From Sulfitobacter pacificus (lineage in GTDB: Bacteria > Pseudomonadota > Alphaproteobacteria > Rhodobacterales > Rhodobacteraceae), in assembly GCF_030159975.1 (NCBI RefSeq), contig NZ_BSNL01000015.1, positions 1-7,105 on the forward strand: a stretch of DNA of 7,105 nucleotides, in the 5' to 3' direction. Shown one piece after another: positions 5,838 through 7,105 of the stretch (position 1 is the stretch's first letter; every line of letters starts with the position of its first letter). The notes under the pieces are model-generated. The model made no database searches and was not told the DNA's origin. It worked only from the letters and a program-made list of their open reading frames with translations. A program made the position numbers and the translations under genes.

Positions 5838-5849
5838 TTGTCCTGACAA
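5838..5849. repeat. Short dyad overlapping the ribosome site of the 156-aa gene
   Basis: TTGTC and GACAA (5838-5842 and 5845-5849) are perfect complements two bases apart. The right arm overlaps the Shine-Dalgarno AAGGA. TTGTCCTGACAA resembles the parS-like core TTGTCCGCGGACAA with two central bases missing. It may be an operator for the gene's own HTH product, or chance. Confidence 0.3.
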
Positions 5850-5859
5850 GGAACCTCTC

Positions 5860-6330
5860 ATGCAAACAGAAGTATTGCGCGTGCTGCGCGCAGAGGCACG
5901 ATCGTGGTGGCGACACCGAGAGCTTAGAAGAACTGGTGACCTTGATGAAGCACGTCGGCTGGAACGCAAAACAATTAGCCGCGATATTGGGTATCTCCGT
6001 GCGGCTCTCAACAACCCCAACGCCTATGTCAGTTGCGGTGGGGGAGGGACGATTCTTCACCTCGGGCTAACAACAGTCTCGCTCTATGCCCCCGTTGAAC
6101 GCTTCCCGCTCGCCAGCTTGGCCGTCCAGCTTGGAACGCCGCTGATCGACTGCCGCCCCGTCCGCGATATCATCGCCTTCGCAAACCTGCCAAAAGTAAC
6201 AATGGACAGCCGGATCGATTCAGAACCTTGGACGGCCTCAAGCCGTATATCGCTCCTGACATATCTCGACGCTGGCGAACGCCTCGGCGCTCGTATCGTC
6301 AACGATCCGCGCATCGATCACGCGACCTAA
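5860..6330 (+). CDS. Unrecognised 156-aa protein with HTH-like segment
   Basis: I do not recognise the family. AAGGA (5848-5852) lies seven bases before the ATG and supports this start. Codon use in this frame is G/C-rich at third positions and balanced, so it is the real frame rather than the overlapping 5753-6070 frame. Residues 31-50 (ARRLERKTISRDIGYLRAAL) resemble the recognition-helix region of DeoR-type or WYL-associated HTH proteins, in which RTISRDIxxLR is common. A glycine-rich CGGGG (59-63) follows. The remainder is soluble, without a signal peptide or membrane segment. It ends 41 bases before the ArdC-like gene in the same direction, so the two are probably co-transcribed; it may be a small regulator or partner of that gene. 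Confidence 0.7.
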   Translation: MQTEVLRVLRAEARSWWRHRELRRTGDLDEARRLERKTISRDIGYLRAALNNPNAYVSCGGGGTILHLGLTTVSLYAPVERFPLASLAVQLGTPLIDCRPVRDIIAFANLPKVTMDSRIDSEPWTASSRISLLTYLDAGERLGARIVNDPRIDHAT

Positions 6331-6357
6331 CCCAACCTTCCAATTCAACCCCAACCG

Positions 6358-6365
6358 AAAGGAGG
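6358..6365 (+). promoter_or_regulatory. Strong ribosome site that sets the ArdC-like start
   Basis: AAAGGAGG lies six bases before the ATG at 6372. It fixes that start over the longer open frame beginning at 6228, which would overlap the upstream gene by about 100 bases. Confidence 0.85.
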
Positions 6366-6371
6366 CCAGCC

Positions 6372-7088
6372 ATGGCCCGTTCCCGCACGTCCAAATTCGA
6401 CGCATCAGAAGCCATCACCAATGAACTTATCCGCATCATCGAGCGGGGTGTTCTCCCCTGGCGCAAACCGTGGACCGCAGGTGGCAGCGCGCGTCCATTG
6501 CGTCACAACAGCGAGCCCTATCAAGGAGTGAACAACTTCCTGCTCACCATGCGCACCGTGATGGCGGGATATACCTCTCCGTTCTGGATGACCGTGCCGC
6601 AAGCAAATACACTAGGAGCTAAAATACGAAAGGGCGAGCGATCGTCTGTCGTTGTTTATTATGGCCAGAGCCGAACGCAGTCGGATGATGAGCAAGATTC
6701 CAACGATGGCAATGCCTATGAAGCCCGCGTCTTTCGGTTCCAGAAATCATACCGCGTGTTCAACGCAGATCAAATCGAGGGCTTGCCGGATGCTTTCCAC
6801 CCGGATGCCTGTCCGGTCCCCAATCATACGCCATCTGCACCAATCACGCATATGCAGGCGTTCTTTGATGCCATCGATATTACGACGGTCTTTGGTGGAA
6901 CCGAGGCACGCTACAATCCGCCCGTCGACAAGGTGTTCATGCCAAGCATCGAGCGCTTCAAGGACCCGCTGAACTTTTACGGGGTCTGGGCGCACGAGCT
7001 TGCTCATAATGCCGCGCTCCGGTTTATGCCGCGCTTGTTCAGGCGAAGTCTTGTTTCCTGCGGTTTTTGTCGTTTTCCGGCTGCATAA
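6372..7088 (+). pseudogene. Truncated ArdC-like antirestriction / zincin protein
   Basis: A 238-residue product matching the ArdC/DUF1738 type: an N-terminal single-stranded-DNA-binding ArdC_N domain followed by a zincin metallopeptidase domain. Such proteins are carried by conjugative plasmids and protect incoming DNA from host restriction. Typical ArdC_N features are FDASEAITNELIRIIERGVLPWRKPW (8-34), YQGVNNFLL (50-58), FWMTVPQA (71-78) and KGERSSVVVYY (87-97); VFRFQKSYRVFNADQIEGLP follows (120-139). The zinc motif HExxH is present as HELAH (208-212). The family usually continues for another 60-100 residues with a third zinc ligand. Here it switches to an unrelated arginine/cysteine tail and stops, so the zincin domain is incomplete and metallopeptidase activity is unlikely. 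The ArdC_N half might still bind DNA. Confidence 0.75.
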
Positions 7089-7105
7089 GACTGTAGTTCA
7101 GAACC
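7039..7105 (-). mobile_element. Possible edge of an insertion element
   Basis: From about 7008-7020 onward the sequence no longer fits the ArdC-like family and is less G+C-rich. On the minus strand an open frame enters from the right edge and reads LNYSLMQPENDKNRRKQDFA before a TGA at 7041-7039, like the tail of a transposase gene ending about 20-30 bases from the junction. The fragment is too short to name a family, and the terminal repeat cannot be defined without the other end. A simple deletion junction would look similar. Confidence 0.3.

Larger units (their letters stand above)
5339..5859. other. 521-base A+T-rich intergenic region
   Basis: After the second palindrome and a weak terminator no convincing gene is present until 5860. 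The middle is A+T-rich, with a palindromic TTTAATTAAA (5611-5620) directly followed by a 7-bp inverted repeat (5620-5641). A minus-strand open stretch of 41 codons (5490-5365) has protein-like composition but no proper start. The promoter for the following two genes should lie in the right part; I could not identify it with confidence. Confidence 0.5.

Noticed and set aside
5753..6070. 105-codon plus-strand frame with a helix-like LMKHVGWNAKQLAAILGIS stretch
   Set aside because: It overlaps the 5860-6330 gene in another frame, lacks a ribosome site, has a cysteine-rich implausible middle, and the 5860 frame has better codon use and start signals.
6228..6371. Longer N-terminus for the ArdC-like gene starting at 6228
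   Set aside because: It would overlap the upstream gene; AAAGGAGG and the family-typical N-terminus both mark 6372 as the start.
6747..7007. 86-codon minus-strand frame
   Set aside because: It is antisense to the conserved ArdC-like reading frame and shows no domain.
1..7105. tRNA or rRNA genes, CRISPR arrays
   Set aside because: No cloverleaf-like sequence, conserved rRNA segment or regularly spaced repeat was seen on either strand.

Overview
The window is the replication and partition core of a repABC-type plasmid. Its gene content, protein styles and the pair of ATTGTCCGCGGACAAT palindromes point to an alphaproteobacterium, most likely a Rhodobacterales (roseobacter-type) plasmid or chromid; this taxonomic call is by recognition and was not checked by a database search.

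Layout, left to right. Positions 1-78 hold a TATAAT hexamer flanked by near-identical direct repeats. 79-1191 encodes a tyrosine recombinase with every catalytic residue in place. 1192-1836 is a long non-coding stretch with a weak terminator, a striking perfect 12-bp inverted repeat and the presumed repA promoter region. 1837-5338 is the repA-repB-repC operon: ParA-like ATPase, ParB-like centromere-binding protein and the RepC initiator. The 227 bases between repB and repC carry the signals of a counter-transcribed RNA (ctRNA, incA/RepE-type) on the minus strand, with an intrinsic terminator and a candidate promoter. The same leader carries, on the plus strand, a set of mutually exclusive hairpins that could act as attenuator and ribosome-site switch for repC. 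One parS-like palindrome is embedded in the first codons of repC and a second sits just after its stop. The A+T-rich linker of repC contains a dyad that is a good candidate for the origin.

5339-5859 is A+T-rich and has no convincing gene. 5860-6330 encodes a small unrecognised protein with an HTH-like segment. It is followed 41 bases later by an ArdC-like antirestriction/zincin gene (6372-7088). That gene is cut short immediately after its HELAH motif, probably by an insertion whose edge runs off the right end of the window.

How it works together (family knowledge plus inference): RepA and RepB segregate the plasmid using the palindromes and repress the operon. The ctRNA sets RepC level and so copy number. 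RepC starts replication inside its own gene. The recombinase may resolve multimers or mediate integration. The ArdC-like gene would once have helped the plasmid evade host restriction on transfer but looks inactivated here. I did not find evidence for a wholly new system; the most interesting material is the regulatory architecture of the repC leader and the unexplained 12-bp inverted repeat.
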